From Anaerolineae bacterium (GTDB lineage: Bacteria > Chloroflexota > Anaerolineae > Aggregatilineales > Phototrophicaceae), in contig JAJEBY010000007.1 in assembly GCA_022822305.1 (NCBI GenBank), forward strand, positions 1-64,000: a stretch of DNA of 64,000 bases, in the 5' to 3' direction. The position numbers and the translations under genes were made by a program. Below, in pieces: positions 37,089 to 45,923 of this stretch (position 1 is its first letter; each line of letters begins with the position of its first letter). Under the pieces are notes generated by a model. It did no database searches. It worked only from the letters and a program-made list of their open reading frames with translations, and was not told the DNA's origin.

Positions 37089-39713
37089 TTATTCGAATAT
37101 GACGCGAAGGCAGGCGACCGAGCGCGGCGGCACTGCAAAGCTCACGCCGCCATCGGCGAACTCAAGTGGCTCCAGATCGATTTCGGTCGGGGAGCAGCGG
37201 TGGGCGGACAAAATGGATGCCGCGGGAAAGCTGAGCGATTGCGCGACCGCATCCAGGCCGAGGTTGCAGGCATGCGCGATGATGCCGCGTCCGTCAGCCG
37301 CCGGCTTCAGCTGCAGTTCGCATTGCCCTTGCGGATCGGCTTCCATGAACGTCCCGCTCGCGCCCAGTTCGGCGTTTGGCGCCCTCACGATCAGCGGCGG
37401 CACGGTCGCGTTCATGGCGAAGCGGCTGCTGGCTGCTGGGTCGTACCCGGCGCTTGAGGTCAGCCGATAGCGCAGCAAGGTTTCTTCGCCCTGGCTGGCT
37501 TTGAAGTTGGTATCCCAATGATTGTGCAATGCCCAGGACACCAGCGTCGCCCGGCTTGTATCCAACTCATGCGCCCAGCGCCCGGTGGTGATGCCGCCGA
37601 CTTGAATCAACGGCGAATCCAGTGGCGCGAGCGTCACCGACAGCGATTCGTCGCCGCACTCGGCCCAGCGCTGAATGCCATACCAATCGCGGCAGGAACC
37701 GGGCAGCTGCTCGCGTTCCGGCTCCAGCGGCGCGCCGTTGAGATCGAGATGGAAAGTCGGCCGCTCAATCGCCAGCGGGAAGGGCAGATAGACCGCCTCG
37801 GCCAGCGTATTGAAGGTCTTGTCGACCACCATATCGATATGCAGCGCCTTCTCGTGCAACGGCAAGCAATAGCGGACTTTGACCCAGCGCGCGCCCTCGG
37901 CCAACATGCGAACTTCGATCTCCAGCCGATCCGAATGCCGATGCGCCGGCATGATCTCCACTTGGGAGGGTCCGCTGCGTCGGAAAGGCGTATCGGTCAT
38001 GCGCTCGCCGAAGTGTTCGCTCTCGAAATCCAGCGCGAATATCGCCCGCCGGTCATCGGGATGATCGACCCATTCGTAGATATATTGACCAAAGCGCCAC
38101 AGGTCATCGGCATTGACCAATTCCCGGTCCAATTCCTTGTCGTACCAGCTGCGCAAGCCGCCCGTTTGCGGATCAATGCGCAGGCGATACCAATGATTCT
38201 CGAGGCTGCCTTCGCCGATGGCAGTTTCGCGCTTTGACGCGATCGAGCGCGGCGCAACCACGGCATAGCTGAAGGCCGGCAGCGTCAAATCGATCATGGT
38301 ATCCGGGGGCGTGTCGGCGATCAGGGGCGGATCCTCGCGGTAGTTGCCGATCAGGAACATCTCCAGCACACCGTAAGGGGCGGCGCCGCCCATGTCCGGT
38401 GGCATCGGATAGCGGATATGACGTTCCCAGCCCAGTGGATTCAGGACCAGATAGCGATAGTTGGCCGATTCGGCGGCGGGATCGGCGCTGATGTACTGCC
38501 CCCAGCGGCGCCAGGCGTCGCCCTCCGGCGTGACGGCGGTGATCTGCCGCGCCAGTTTGCGTCCGGCGCTCGCCAGCAACTCGTGTGTCAGTCCATAGCC
38601 GCCGTAAGCGAAGCTGGCTTTGCGGTTGAAGTTGGCGCGCGTGAAATGTGAGTGCGGCCGTCTGATGCTGGCGAATCCGCCCCAGGTATGTTCGTCGTAG
38701 AGCGAAACCAGGTGATACGCCTCTTCAATGAGGGCGGGATCAATGCCATCAACCTGCGTCGACAGCAGATCGAGAACGGGCAGCAGTTGTTCCGTCGCGC
38801 GGTTGAGGCTGGTTTCATAGATCGACGAGCCGACGCCATCGGCCCACCAATCGGCCCAGTCGCCGCTCCAGGTATCCAGCGTCGCGCCATAGTCTTCATG
38901 CAGCGCCTTGGCGAAGCCATCGATAGTCGTGAAGATGAGCCGGGGTTCGCGCCCGCTGGCGTTCCAGTCGCGCGCGAAATCGGCCAAATGCGGCAGCGGC
39001 GGTCCGTTGTCGACCCGGGCCGGATGCGTGATCTGGGCATAGAGAAAATCGTAGGGATAATCGTCGCGCGCTTCCAGCTCCGCCAGGCGCGGCGGCAGCA
39101 GCTTATCGACATAGTTCATGTCGCTCAAGCCGTAGCGGAGAATGCCATAAACGTAGTGGGGTCCATTGAAAGTCAGCAGGCGCCCGCCGGCGGGCCCGCG
39201 CCACCAGAAGGCGTTCAAATCCGGATCGGGACGGCGGCCGCGGTGCATGTTGATCGACATGGTGAGGGTATCGATGCCGATGGCCGGCAACAGATCCGCC
39301 CAGAGCCAGCTGACGCCGTTCACATCGCATTGCATGGCCGCGCTGATATTCAGACCGTAGTCTTCTCGCAGTCGCTGCGCCGGCATCAGCGAGCGAATCA
39401 TGCCGGCGATGGACAGCATAGGCGTCCAGTGATATTGCATGCCCGCCACCGCCAGTTGACCGCGACGATGCAATGCCAGGAATCGATCAATCTGGGCGGC
39501 GGGGCGCTCGCGGAAATAACGTTCGACGAAGGCGGTCAGTTCGCAGGTCCATTTGTAGCGCGCTTCCGGGGGATAATCGGCGGTGGCTTCACCCAGCTCG
39601 ATGGCTTGATCGATGAATTCAAGCTGCTGGCGGAACACGGTATCCTGATGATCGGTGTAGCCGATATCGGTGTGGGTGTGGCTGATTAAGTAGATGCGTT
39701 TGATTTTTGACAT
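37089..39713 (-). CDS. Glycoside hydrolase family 38-like protein (alpha-mannosidase type)
   Basis: 874 residues from the ATG at 39713, which is preceded by AAAGG; a GTG five codons earlier is less likely. The GH38 zinc site is visible as HTHTDIGYTD (His12, His14, Asp16), the nucleophile region as MQCDVNGVSW, and a later ligand in YDEHTWGGFASIRRPHS. The C-terminal half is beta-rich, as in the GH38 C-terminal domains. No signal peptide, so it is cytoplasmic. It may trim alpha-mannosides or related imported glycans. Confidence 0.85.
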   Translation of the reverse strand: MSKIKRIYLISHTHTDIGYTDHQDTVFRQQLEFIDQAIELGEATADYPPEARYKWTCELTAFVERYFRERPAAQIDRFLALHRRGQLAVAGMQYHWTPMLSIAGMIRSLMPAQRLREDYGLNISAAMQCDVNGVSWLWADLLPAIGIDTLTMSINMHRGRRPDPDLNAFWWRGPAGGRLLTFNGPHYVYGILRYGLSDMNYVDKLLPPRLAELEARDDYPYDFLYAQITHPARVDNGPPLPHLADFARDWNASGREPRLIFTTIDGFAKALHEDYGATLDTWSGDWADWWADGVGSSIYETSLNRATEQLLPVLDLLSTQVDGIDPALIEEAYHLVSLYDEHTWGGFASIRRPHSHFTRANFNRKASFAYGGYGLTHELLASAGRKLARQITAVTPEGDAWRRWGQYISADPAAESANYRYLVLNPLGWERHIRYPMPPDMGGAAPYGVLEMFLIGNYREDPPLIADTPPDTMIDLTLPAFSYAVVAPRSIASKRETAIGEGSLENHWYRLRIDPQTGGLRSWYDKELDRELVNADDLWRFGQYIYEWVDHPDDRRAIFALDFESEHFGERMTDTPFRRSGPSQVEIMPAHRHSDRLEIEVRMLAEGARWVKVRYCLPLHEKALHIDMVVDKTFNTLAEAVYLPFPLAIERPTFHLDLNGAPLEPEREQLPGSCRDWYGIQRWAECGDESLSVTLAPLDSPLIQVGGITTGRWAHELDTSRATLVSWALHNHWDTNFKASQGEETLLRYRLTSSAGYDPAASSRFAMNATVPPLIVRAPNAELGASGTFMEADPQGQCELQLKPAADGRGIIAHACNLGLDAVAQSLSFPAASILSAHRCSPTEIDLEPLEFADGGVSFAVPPRSVACLRVIFE

Positions 39714-39891
39714 GCGGCGGCCTTTCACGGTAGAAACACGGTAGTCATGTGTGATGTGACCTGTGCGATTTTATCGCATTTATGTCGGGATATGGCGGGC
39801 GACCCAAGCGTCAGCCGCGATTCGCGCATGGGAATTGACACTGTAGTATGGCAGAATCGGGCGCAAGATTAGTCGAAAAGAAGACTTGATT

Positions 39892-40671
39892 ATGAACGTG
39901 TCATCACTGCTCGTTTTGCTGGCGACATCGGTATTCGCGCTCTCCCTGGGCGGCGTGTTGATATTGACCAACGCTGCCGATACCGATTGGAGTTATGCTG
40001 GCGACTTGGGTCCCGGCCACTGGGGCAAACTCTTTCCCGAATTCGCGCCCTGCGAAGAAGGCAATGCCCAGTCGCCTATCGATATCAGCGATGCCACCGA
40101 GGTCGATCTGGTGGAGGTGGAATTCCACTACGGCGAGACGGAACGAACTAAGCAAAACATCACCAACAACGGTCACACGATTCAAGTCGATGTCAGCGAT
40201 GGCAGCTATGTCGTCTACAACGGCATCGCTTACGACCTGGCGCAATTCCACTTTCACAGTCCCAGCGAACACACGATCGACGGCGAAGCGGCGGCGATGG
40301 AGCTCCACTTTGTCCATGTAGACCGCAACTCGAACGCGTTGGCCGTGGTCGGTGTATTGCTCGTCGAAGGGGAAGACGAGAATGAAGCCTATACAAATAT
40401 ATTCGACAACATGCCGGCCGAAGCTGGTGAACCCGAAACCATGGCCGAACCCATCGATTTGGAGGCGCTGCTTCCGCAACGCCGGGGATACTATACCTAT
40501 CAAGGCTCGTTGACGACGCCCCCTTGCAGCGAAATCGTGCGCTGGCTGCTGCTCGATACGCCGGTGGAGCTGTCGCGGGCGCAGATTGAAGCCTATACCG
40601 CGCTTTACAGCGGGAACGCGCGTCCCGTTCAGCCCTTGGGCAAGCGCGATCTCCTGCGCAGCAGACGGTGA
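39892..40671 (+). CDS. Alpha-class carbonic anhydrase, exported
   Basis: Zinc enzyme hydrating CO2 outside the cytoplasmic membrane, 259 residues. An N-terminal hydrophobic signal (SSLLVLLATSVFALSLGGVL) precedes the domain. The three zinc histidines are His120 and His122 in QFHFHSPSEH and His139 in ELHFVHVD. Other alpha-CA marks are AQSPIDI, YQGSLTTPPCSEIVRW and the C-terminal RPVQPLG. The ATG at 39892, with AAAAGAAGA upstream, is preferred over a TTG two codons earlier. Confidence 0.95.
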   Translation: MNVSSLLVLLATSVFALSLGGVLILTNAADTDWSYAGDLGPGHWGKLFPEFAPCEEGNAQSPIDISDATEVDLVEVEFHYGETERTKQNITNNGHTIQVDVSDGSYVVYNGIAYDLAQFHFHSPSEHTIDGEAAAMELHFVHVDRNSNALAVVGVLLVEGEDENEAYTNIFDNMPAEAGEPETMAEPIDLEALLPQRRGYYTYQGSLTTPPCSEIVRWLLLDTPVELSRAQIEAYTALYSGNARPVQPLGKRDLLRSRR

Positions 40672-40765
40672 ACGAGTATTCGAATACTCGGCAACGTATG
40701 CCCATATCGCAAGGAGACGCCATTGACGGTACGCAGTTGTCGGACATGTCGTCAGGAAGACTGAG

Positions 40766-41728
40766 ATGATCATCATCGCCAGCCACAATGGCGCCATCGG
40801 CATGGACGCCGCTATGCAAGTCCTGACATCCGGCGGCAGCGCTCTGGATGCGGTCGAGATCGGCACTCGCCTGGTGGAAGCCAATCCCGCCGATCACAGC
40901 GTCGGTTACAACGGCTATCCCAACATTCTGGGGGAACTGGAGCTGGATGCCAGCATCATGGATGGCCGGACGCTCGATTCCGGCGCGGTGGCGCTGATGC
41001 GCGGCTTCCCTTACGCGATCTCGGTGGCGCGGCAAGTCATGGAACGCCGACTGCCGCATGTCTTGCTGGCCGGCGCCGGCGCTGAACGTTTCGCGCGCGA
41101 GATCGACGCCGAAGCATGGCAAACCATGCTCAGCGACGACATCGTGGCGCTGTGGCGCAGGCGGCTGCGCGAGAGCGGCAGCGTGCCCGATCCGAGTGAG
41201 TTGGATGCGGATGCGCCGCTGATCGACGCCGTCAGCATCGCCACTGATCCGGAGCGCGTGACCGGTACGGTCAACTTTATCGCGATCGACAGCAACGGCG
41301 ATATCGCCAGCGCCGTCAGCACCAGCGGCTGGGCCTGGAAGTATCCCGGTCGCATCGGCGATTCGCCCATCATCGGCGCGGGCAATTATGCCGACAATCG
41401 TTATGGCGCTTGTGCCTGCACGGGCATGGGCGAGATGGCCATCCGCGCGTGTACCGCGTACAGCGTCGTGGCCTATCTGAAAGCGGGCATGCCCGTCGAG
41501 ACGGCGGCGCGGCGCGCCATGCAAGATCTGCGTGACCTGGGCGGAGATTATATCGGCGGCATGAATCTGATCGCGCTGGACCGGGAAGGCAACCACGCCG
41601 GCATGAGCACGCGCGCGGACGCGACCTACTTGATGCGGCGCGCCGATATGGAGCGCCATGTCGAGTTGGAGCGACAGGTGGTGGAGATTCCGGGCCGCTG
41701 GGCGGGGCGGACGAGCCCGGGAAATTAA
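40766..41728 (+). CDS. N4-(beta-N-acetylglucosaminyl)-L-asparaginase / isoaspartyl peptidase family
   Basis: Ntn-hydrolase of the plant-type asparaginase family, 320 residues, normally self-cleaved into two chains. The probable nucleophile is Thr168 in VTGTVNFIAIDSNGD, followed by AVSTSGWAWKYPGRIGDSP, which matches glycosylasparaginases more closely than bacterial IaaA. GAGNYADNRYGACACTGMGE completes the substrate pocket. No signal peptide. An AGGAAGA precedes the ATG. It may remove asparagine-linked sugars or isoaspartyl residues, fitting with nearby glycan and peptide enzymes. Confidence 0.9.
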   Translation: MIIIASHNGAIGMDAAMQVLTSGGSALDAVEIGTRLVEANPADHSVGYNGYPNILGELELDASIMDGRTLDSGAVALMRGFPYAISVARQVMERRLPHVLLAGAGAERFAREIDAEAWQTMLSDDIVALWRRRLRESGSVPDPSELDADAPLIDAVSIATDPERVTGTVNFIAIDSNGDIASAVSTSGWAWKYPGRIGDSPIIGAGNYADNRYGACACTGMGEMAIRACTAYSVVAYLKAGMPVETAARRAMQDLRDLGGDYIGGMNLIALDREGNHAGMSTRADATYLMRRADMERHVELERQVVEIPGRWAGRTSPGN

Positions 41729-41794
41729 GCGCCGAAAACACTGAGAAACCGCTGATCGACGGCGTCATTTGACGGACGGTCTGGAGACCCAACG

Positions 41795-42424
41795 ATGCAG
41801 AACCCGCGCATCCGCATGATTGAAAGACACCAAGCGCCGGCCGAGCTGGCGGCGATCTACGACCGCGCCGATTACGCCATGATTGATGGACAAGTGCCCG
41901 GACCGACGCTCTTCGGCAATCAGATTCGCGCCCTTGCCCATCATCCGGAGTTGCTCAAGGCGCTGATCGGCGTATATGAAGCCTTCGCGGCATCACCGAC
42001 GGTCGAGCGCAAACTCGTCGAACTCGGGGTCTTGATCTGCTCGCGCGTGAACGCCTGCGATTATTGCCTGCAGCATCATACGCCGCTGGCGCGGGCCTCG
42101 GGTTTGAGCGTGGCGCAGCTCAACTGCATCGAAGCGGGCAACTGGGGCGACCGGCGCGATTTGTGGACGGAGCAGGAATGGCTGGTTATCCAATATGCCG
42201 AAGCGATGACGCGCGAGCCTTACAAGATCACGGACAAATTCTTCGCCGAATTGCATCGCTTCTTCGATGATCGGCAGATCGTCGACATGACGGTGCGATT
42301 CGCGCTCTGCTCAGCTTGGAACAAGTTCAACGATGCGCTGGGCTTGGATACCGAGAGCGCCTTTGGCCATGCCTACGCCGAGATTAGAGCCGACTTGCAG
42401 AAGTACGGGGGGCGGCCACATTAG
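41795..42424 (+). CDS. Carboxymuconolactone decarboxylase / AhpD-like protein
   Basis: 209 residues, all-alpha. The redox motif of the AhpD branch is seen in SRVNACDYCLQHHTPLARASG (CxxC with the following histidines), so a peroxidase-like thiol activity is more likely than a decarboxylase. It follows the asparaginase by 66 bp in the same direction. The last 33 codons recur in a fragment at 43859-43957. Confidence 0.87.
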   Translation: MQNPRIRMIERHQAPAELAAIYDRADYAMIDGQVPGPTLFGNQIRALAHHPELLKALIGVYEAFAASPTVERKLVELGVLICSRVNACDYCLQHHTPLARASGLSVAQLNCIEAGNWGDRRDLWTEQEWLVIQYAEAMTREPYKITDKFFAELHRFFDDRQIVDMTVRFALCSAWNKFNDALGLDTESAFGHAYAEIRADLQKYGGRPH

Positions 42425-42487
42425 GTTTGCGTCTGTCTCTTGCCCCGCTAAACTGGCATCGACCGCATATTCACAGCGGAGTTCGTT

Positions 42488-43237
42488 ATGAAAACGAGTA
42501 GGATCGCTATTGTCATTCTGCTGGCATTGTTTGTGCTTGTGGTCGGCGCGCAAGACGATAACGGAGAAGCGGCCGAGACCGGCGCCGAAACTAGCGGGCC
42601 CGTTCGAGCCATAGCCGAAGCCGGGACAGAGACCCTGTCCGATCTTGGCGAGCGGGTTGGGACGGCCGCCGACACCGCATCCGAAATTGGCGAGCGGGTT
42701 GGCGCTGCCGCCGAAACCGCATCCGGAATTGGCGAGCGCGTCGGCGCTGCCGTCGCGGTCGAGGCGCCGGTTAAGGCCGGATTAGCCAAAGCCGGTGACC
42801 GCGTCAGTGAAGAGATAAACAGCGTCATCAATCAATTCGTCGCCCAAACCGTCGGCTGGGTAGGGGGCGAATTAAGCAAAGCCATCATCGGAATCGCCGG
42901 GGAGGTCGGAGACCTGGTCCAAGCCGTTGCCCTGGCGCTGACAGTGGCATTCATCAGCTTCCTCGCCGGTATGATCATCGCCGTCAGCGGCAGAGAACAG
43001 CCCGGCTGCGCCATCGTAATCGCGATTGGCCTTATCATTGGCTTGCTGATCGGAACCAGGACAAACTTGGGAAGCGGGCTAGTCGTCGGGCTGGTCCTCG
43101 GCGTTTTCATTCCATTTATGGGTACCTGCGCCGCGGTCATTTTAGTCGCAGCCGTAAAGCGCTGGATAACAGGCGGCAAGAGCTTATTCGCGGGGGCATA
43201 TCACCGGCTAAGGAAAACCCCCCGCTCGGCAAAATAA
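42488..43237 (+). CDS. Exported/membrane protein with three 14-residue repeats, unknown
   Basis: 249 residues, not recognised. A signal peptide (RIAIVILLALFVLVVGAQ) is followed by a low-complexity acidic stretch, then three 14-residue repeats (SDLGERVGTAADTA, SEIGERVGAAAETA, SGIGERVGAAVAVE; residues 51-92). The repeats look amphipathic. Three or four hydrophobic segments fill about residues 135-230. It sits in a run of small membrane proteins on the same strand. The function is unknown. Confidence 0.7.
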   Translation: MKTSRIAIVILLALFVLVVGAQDDNGEAAETGAETSGPVRAIAEAGTETLSDLGERVGTAADTASEIGERVGAAAETASGIGERVGAAVAVEAPVKAGLAKAGDRVSEEINSVINQFVAQTVGWVGGELSKAIIGIAGEVGDLVQAVALALTVAFISFLAGMIIAVSGREQPGCAIVIAIGLIIGLLIGTRTNLGSGLVVGLVLGVFIPFMGTCAAVILVAAVKRWITGGKSLFAGAYHRLRKTPRSAK

Positions 43238-43359
43238 CGGTTAGCGCGCGTAGGAGCGGATACTAAAGTTTCTTCGGCAACAGCCTAATCATCCGCTATA
43301 TTCGAATTCCGGCTTTGTTTCTGATATAAACCAGTTATCGACATCAAAGGAGGTTGGGC

Positions 43360-43785
43360 ATGGACAAGAGCGTGACCGAAAAAAGATGGTATGAAAGGAC
43401 CACGCTAGTCACCGGCGCGGGCGTTGTAATCGGTATCGTGTTTGGGATGGGGCGGAATGACTTGCTTTTCGGTATTGTGATGGGCTTCTTCCTGGGCGCA
43501 GGAGTTCCCATAGGTGTGATTGGGTCACGATGGTACAGTCGCCGTAACGACGGGGAAGGCAATATACTGATCATGGCAATCGTATTCGCAATTGTGACCG
43601 GTGTCATCGTCGCCATCGCTACGTCAGCAATCAGTGGCATACTGGACAGCATTACGGATGTCGTCAAAACTGTCTTGAGCATTGCGCTGGATCAGGCTTC
43701 GAGCCTTACCTGGGGTGTCGCAATTGGCATTGGCACGGCTGTAGGGGCGGGCTTGCGCGCAGTCTTCGGCAAAGACGACCAATAG
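43360..43785 (+). CDS. Small multi-pass membrane protein, unknown
   Basis: 141 residues from the ATG at 43360, with a strong AAAGGAGG just upstream. Hydrophobic, glycine-rich segments lie at about residues 17-50, 63-90 and 112-132 (for example LFGIVMGFFLGAGVPIGVIG and WGVAIGIGTAVGAGLRAVFG). No family recognised. A GCCGGGC/GCCCGGC stem follows its stop. Confidence 0.7.
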   Translation: MDKSVTEKRWYERTTLVTGAGVVIGIVFGMGRNDLLFGIVMGFFLGAGVPIGVIGSRWYSRRNDGEGNILIMAIVFAIVTGVIVAIATSAISGILDSITDVVKTVLSIALDQASSLTWGVAIGIGTAVGAGLRAVFGKDDQ

Positions 43786-43786
43786 G

Positions 43787-43814
43787 GCCGGGCGAGTCGC
43801 TTGCCCGGCTTATT
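43787..43814 (+). terminator. Possible terminator after small membrane protein
   Basis: GCCGGGC (43787-43793) pairs with GCCCGGC (43803-43809) across a 9-base loop, followed by TTATT. The T-tail is weak. Confidence 0.35.
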
Positions 43815-43957
43815 CCACTAACTGATAACACGCCGCTCGACCAGCTTGCTGCCCTGTGCGCCCTGCTCAGCTTGGAACAAGTTCAACGATGCGCTGGGCT
43901 TGGATACCGAGAGCGCCTTTCGTCACGCCTACGCGGAAATCATGACGGACGATTGAA
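43811..43957. pseudogene. Two fused gene tails: deaminase 3' end (minus) and AhpD-like 3' end (plus)
   Basis: 43811-43846 in reverse reads AACYQLVE and stop, matching the end of the deaminase at 44259 (AECYQLVE) with synonymous changes. 43859-43957 reads CSAWNKFNDALGLDTESAF then RHAYAEIMTDD and stop, matching residues 172-200 of the AhpD-like protein with nearly identical DNA. Neither piece has an upstream start. Together they form the junction expected from a tandem duplication of a segment running from the AhpD-like tail to the deaminase tail. Confidence 0.7.
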
Positions 43958-44056
43958 TATGAATCGCGAGCACCCCTAAACTTTGGGGGCATCCCGCTCA
44001 CCGTTGTCCGGGTATGATGAAAGCGTAAACGTTAATGCTGAAAGCGGGGCGCAATC

Positions 44057-44257
44057 ATGAACCAAAAACTGAAACGCAAGCGCAAACGACAGATGAACTG
44101 CGTTGGATCCAGCACGGGAATCGGCATCGCGATCGGGGCCGGGATCGGCGCGGCGATCGGGAATATGGGCGTGGGAATGGCTATCGGCATCGCGATTGGC
44201 AGCGCCATAGGCTGGCGTTGGTCATGCGGCTCAAGCGGCGATGGTCCGGACGCCTGA
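44057..44257 (+). CDS. Small glycine-zipper membrane peptide, unknown
   Basis: 66 residues. A basic N-terminus (NQKLKRKRKRQMN) is followed by one or two glycine-zipper helices, with GIGIAIGAGIGAAIGNMG and VGMAIGIAIGSAIGW giving GxxxG-type spacing throughout. A tail of WSCGSSGDGPDA follows. The composition suits a self-associating membrane peptide. The ribosome site is weak (AAAGCGGGG, about 11 bases upstream), so translation is not certain. Confidence 0.5.
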   Translation: MNQKLKRKRKRQMNCVGSSTGIGIAIGAGIGAAIGNMGVGMAIGIAIGSAIGWRWSCGSSGDGPDA

Positions 44258-44258
44258 C

Positions 44259-44645
44259 TCACTCCACCAACTGATAACACTCCGCTAACCGCCACTCGAT
44301 AAGCTCAATGCCGTGCGCGCTCATGAAATCGCGCGAGGGACCGTTGTGCTCCCAGCTGGCGCCGATGATGACGCGCGGGATCTGGTAGCGCACGATGGCG
44401 CCGGCGCACATCAAGCAGGGAAAGGCGGTCGTGTACAGCACGGTATCCGCGTAGCTCTCCTGCAAGCCGGCCGCCTTGATCGCCTCCATCTCGCCATGGC
44501 TGAGCGGATCGCTATTCTGGATCATCAGATTGCGTCCGCGCCCGATGACTTCCCCGCCCCGCGCCAACACCGCGCCAAAAGGACTGCCGCCCTCGGCTTT
44601 GGTGGCGCTTGCCTCTTCAATTGCTATCGACATGAATTTGTCCAT
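44259..44645 (-). CDS. Nucleoside/cytosine deaminase-like protein
   Basis: Zinc-dependent deaminase of the CDA superfamily, 128 residues. The zinc and catalytic motifs are SHGEMEAIKAAG (HxE) and TTAFPCLMCAGAIVRYQIP (PCxxC). The stretch LYTT..PC.MC.GAI..Y.IPR resembles yeast-type cytosine deaminase and guanine deaminases. It is convergent with the glycine-zipper ORF. Cytosine is a likely substrate, but guanine or a creatinine-like compound is possible. Confidence 0.87.
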   Translation of the reverse strand: MDKFMSIAIEEASATKAEGGSPFGAVLARGGEVIGRGRNLMIQNSDPLSHGEMEAIKAAGLQESYADTVLYTTAFPCLMCAGAIVRYQIPRVIIGASWEHNGPSRDFMSAHGIELIEWRLAECYQLVE

Positions 44646-44748
44646 GGGAATTGCGCTCCTCGCTCCTGATTGTCCGAGCAGGACATTAGCTTTCCTGATT
44701 GTAGCTGACGATGGTCAAATGCTCACAGCAAATGGGTCAAAGAGTTGC

Positions 44749-45100
44749 GGGCGTTTCAGCGAGACGCCCGCTCTCCCAGCCATATTTTTTGGGCGTTTCG
44801 GCGAATCGCCCATACAAGGCTTGTCCGCTACTGAGTTTCTTCGCGTCTGCCCACAGTCTACCCCCCCCCCCTCATTCCCAACATATCCATGGGGGGAAGC
44901 TTGCCACGTTCTGTATTAGCCTGAGTTTTTCGACCACTCAGATGTCCGTAGCCGATGATTAAGGACGAGTTCGCACAGCCTAAGCTCCCCCTCTCCATTG
45001 CAATGGGGAGGGGGCCGGGGGGTGGGGTAGAAAAACGCGCGAGCATGATGGAGTTGCGGACAAGCCCTACAGGTCGGTATTTGCATGACTTGTTTGGTGT
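44749..45100. repeat. Repeat-filled spacer with composite cassette, copy 3
   Basis: Two GGGCGTTTC-type hairpins (44749-44770, 44791-44811, both imperfect) are followed by a diverged copy of the 1-228 cassette (44821-45060). That copy includes an 11-base C run (44861-44871) and the GC-rich palindrome (44985-45030). Then come ggacaagccctacaggtcgg and ttgcatgact, in the same order as after 698. It occupies most of the 612-bp divergent gap 44646-45257. Confidence 0.75.
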
Positions 45101-45218
45101 TGCTTCTGTGCCTCTGAGTTAAGAATCTGTGTGTCCATATGTGCCTTCGCGCTTTTGTGGTCCAACAATATACCCCGCGCAACTACACTTATCGTCTCGC
45201 ACGCCACTTGGTCCGTGC

Positions 45219-45224
45219 TATAAT
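45219..45224 (+). promoter_or_regulatory. -10 box of the tetR promoter
   Basis: A perfect TATAAT lies 5 bases before the operator palindrome. No convincing -35 box is present at the standard spacing. Confidence 0.5.
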
Positions 45225-45229
45225 CACAA

Positions 45230-45245
45230 TACTGACCAGTCAGTA
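45230..45245. promoter_or_regulatory. Operator palindrome for the TetR regulator
   Basis: TACTGAC-CA-GTCAGTA is a perfect 7+2+7 inverted repeat, 12 bp before the tetR ATG and 5 bp after TATAAT. The TGACnnGTCA core is common among TetR-family operators. Binding here would cover the transcription start, giving autorepression and probably repression of menF downstream. Confidence 0.75.
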
Positions 45246-45257
45246 CTGTGAGTTGGC

Positions 45258-45872
45258 ATGGACGGACAATCCGAAGACAGCCGTACCACCCGCGAGCGCA
45301 TTCTTGACGCGGCCATGAGCATCTTCAGCGCCAAAGGCTTTCACGATACCAAGCTGGATGAAATCGTCGCCGAAGGCGGCATCAGCAAGGGCTCGATCTA
45401 TTTTCACTTTCCCAACAAGGAAAAGCTCTTCATCGCGCTGGTGGATCAATTCGCTGACCTGATCGAGCGCCGCGCCAAAGAAGCGATCGAGAGCGAAGCG
45501 GAAAGCATCCGCCGCGTGCAAGCCGCGCTGGAAGCGGTGCTGGAGACTTACGGCAAATATCGGCTGCCGGCCAAGCTGCTGCTGGTGCAGGCGGTGGGGC
45601 TGGGCACGGTATTCGAGCGCAAACGCATGGAGGTCAACGACCGTTTTGCCCTGCTGATTGAAACCTATCTGGACGAAGCGGTGGCGGATGGATCGATCGC
45701 GCCGGTGGATACGCATATCGTCGCCCACGCCTGGATGGGCGCCATCTACAACGTCGTGATTCAGTGGGTCTACACCGGCGAGCCCAGCAAAGACGAAATC
45801 ATGCAAGCCCTGCTCCCGCTGCTGCTGAAGAGCGTCGGTTATCAGCCGCTTGAAATCGGCGCGTCGCCGTAG
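45258..45872 (+). CDS. TetR/AcrR family transcriptional regulator
   Basis: 204 residues. The N-terminal helix-turn-helix is textbook: TRERILDAAMSIFSAKGFHD then TKLDEIVAEGGISKGSIYFH and FPNKEKLFIALV. The C-terminal ligand domain is all-alpha and not assignable. It is preceded by a perfect palindrome likely to be its own operator, and followed 51 bp later by the isochorismate synthase gene, its probable co-transcribed target. Confidence 0.93.
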   Translation: MDGQSEDSRTTRERILDAAMSIFSAKGFHDTKLDEIVAEGGISKGSIYFHFPNKEKLFIALVDQFADLIERRAKEAIESEAESIRRVQAALEAVLETYGKYRLPAKLLLVQAVGLGTVFERKRMEVNDRFALLIETYLDEAVADGSIAPVDTHIVAHAWMGAIYNVVIQWVYTGEPSKDEIMQALLPLLLKSVGYQPLEIGASP

Positions 45873-45923
45873 CAGGGAAGTCCCGCGATCAATCGAGCGC
45901 CACTTTGCGCAGCGGAGCGAGAA

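Noticed and set aside
45258..45872. TetR regulator as part of a drug-efflux locus
   Set aside because: No efflux pump gene is adjacent; the downstream gene is isochorismate synthase.
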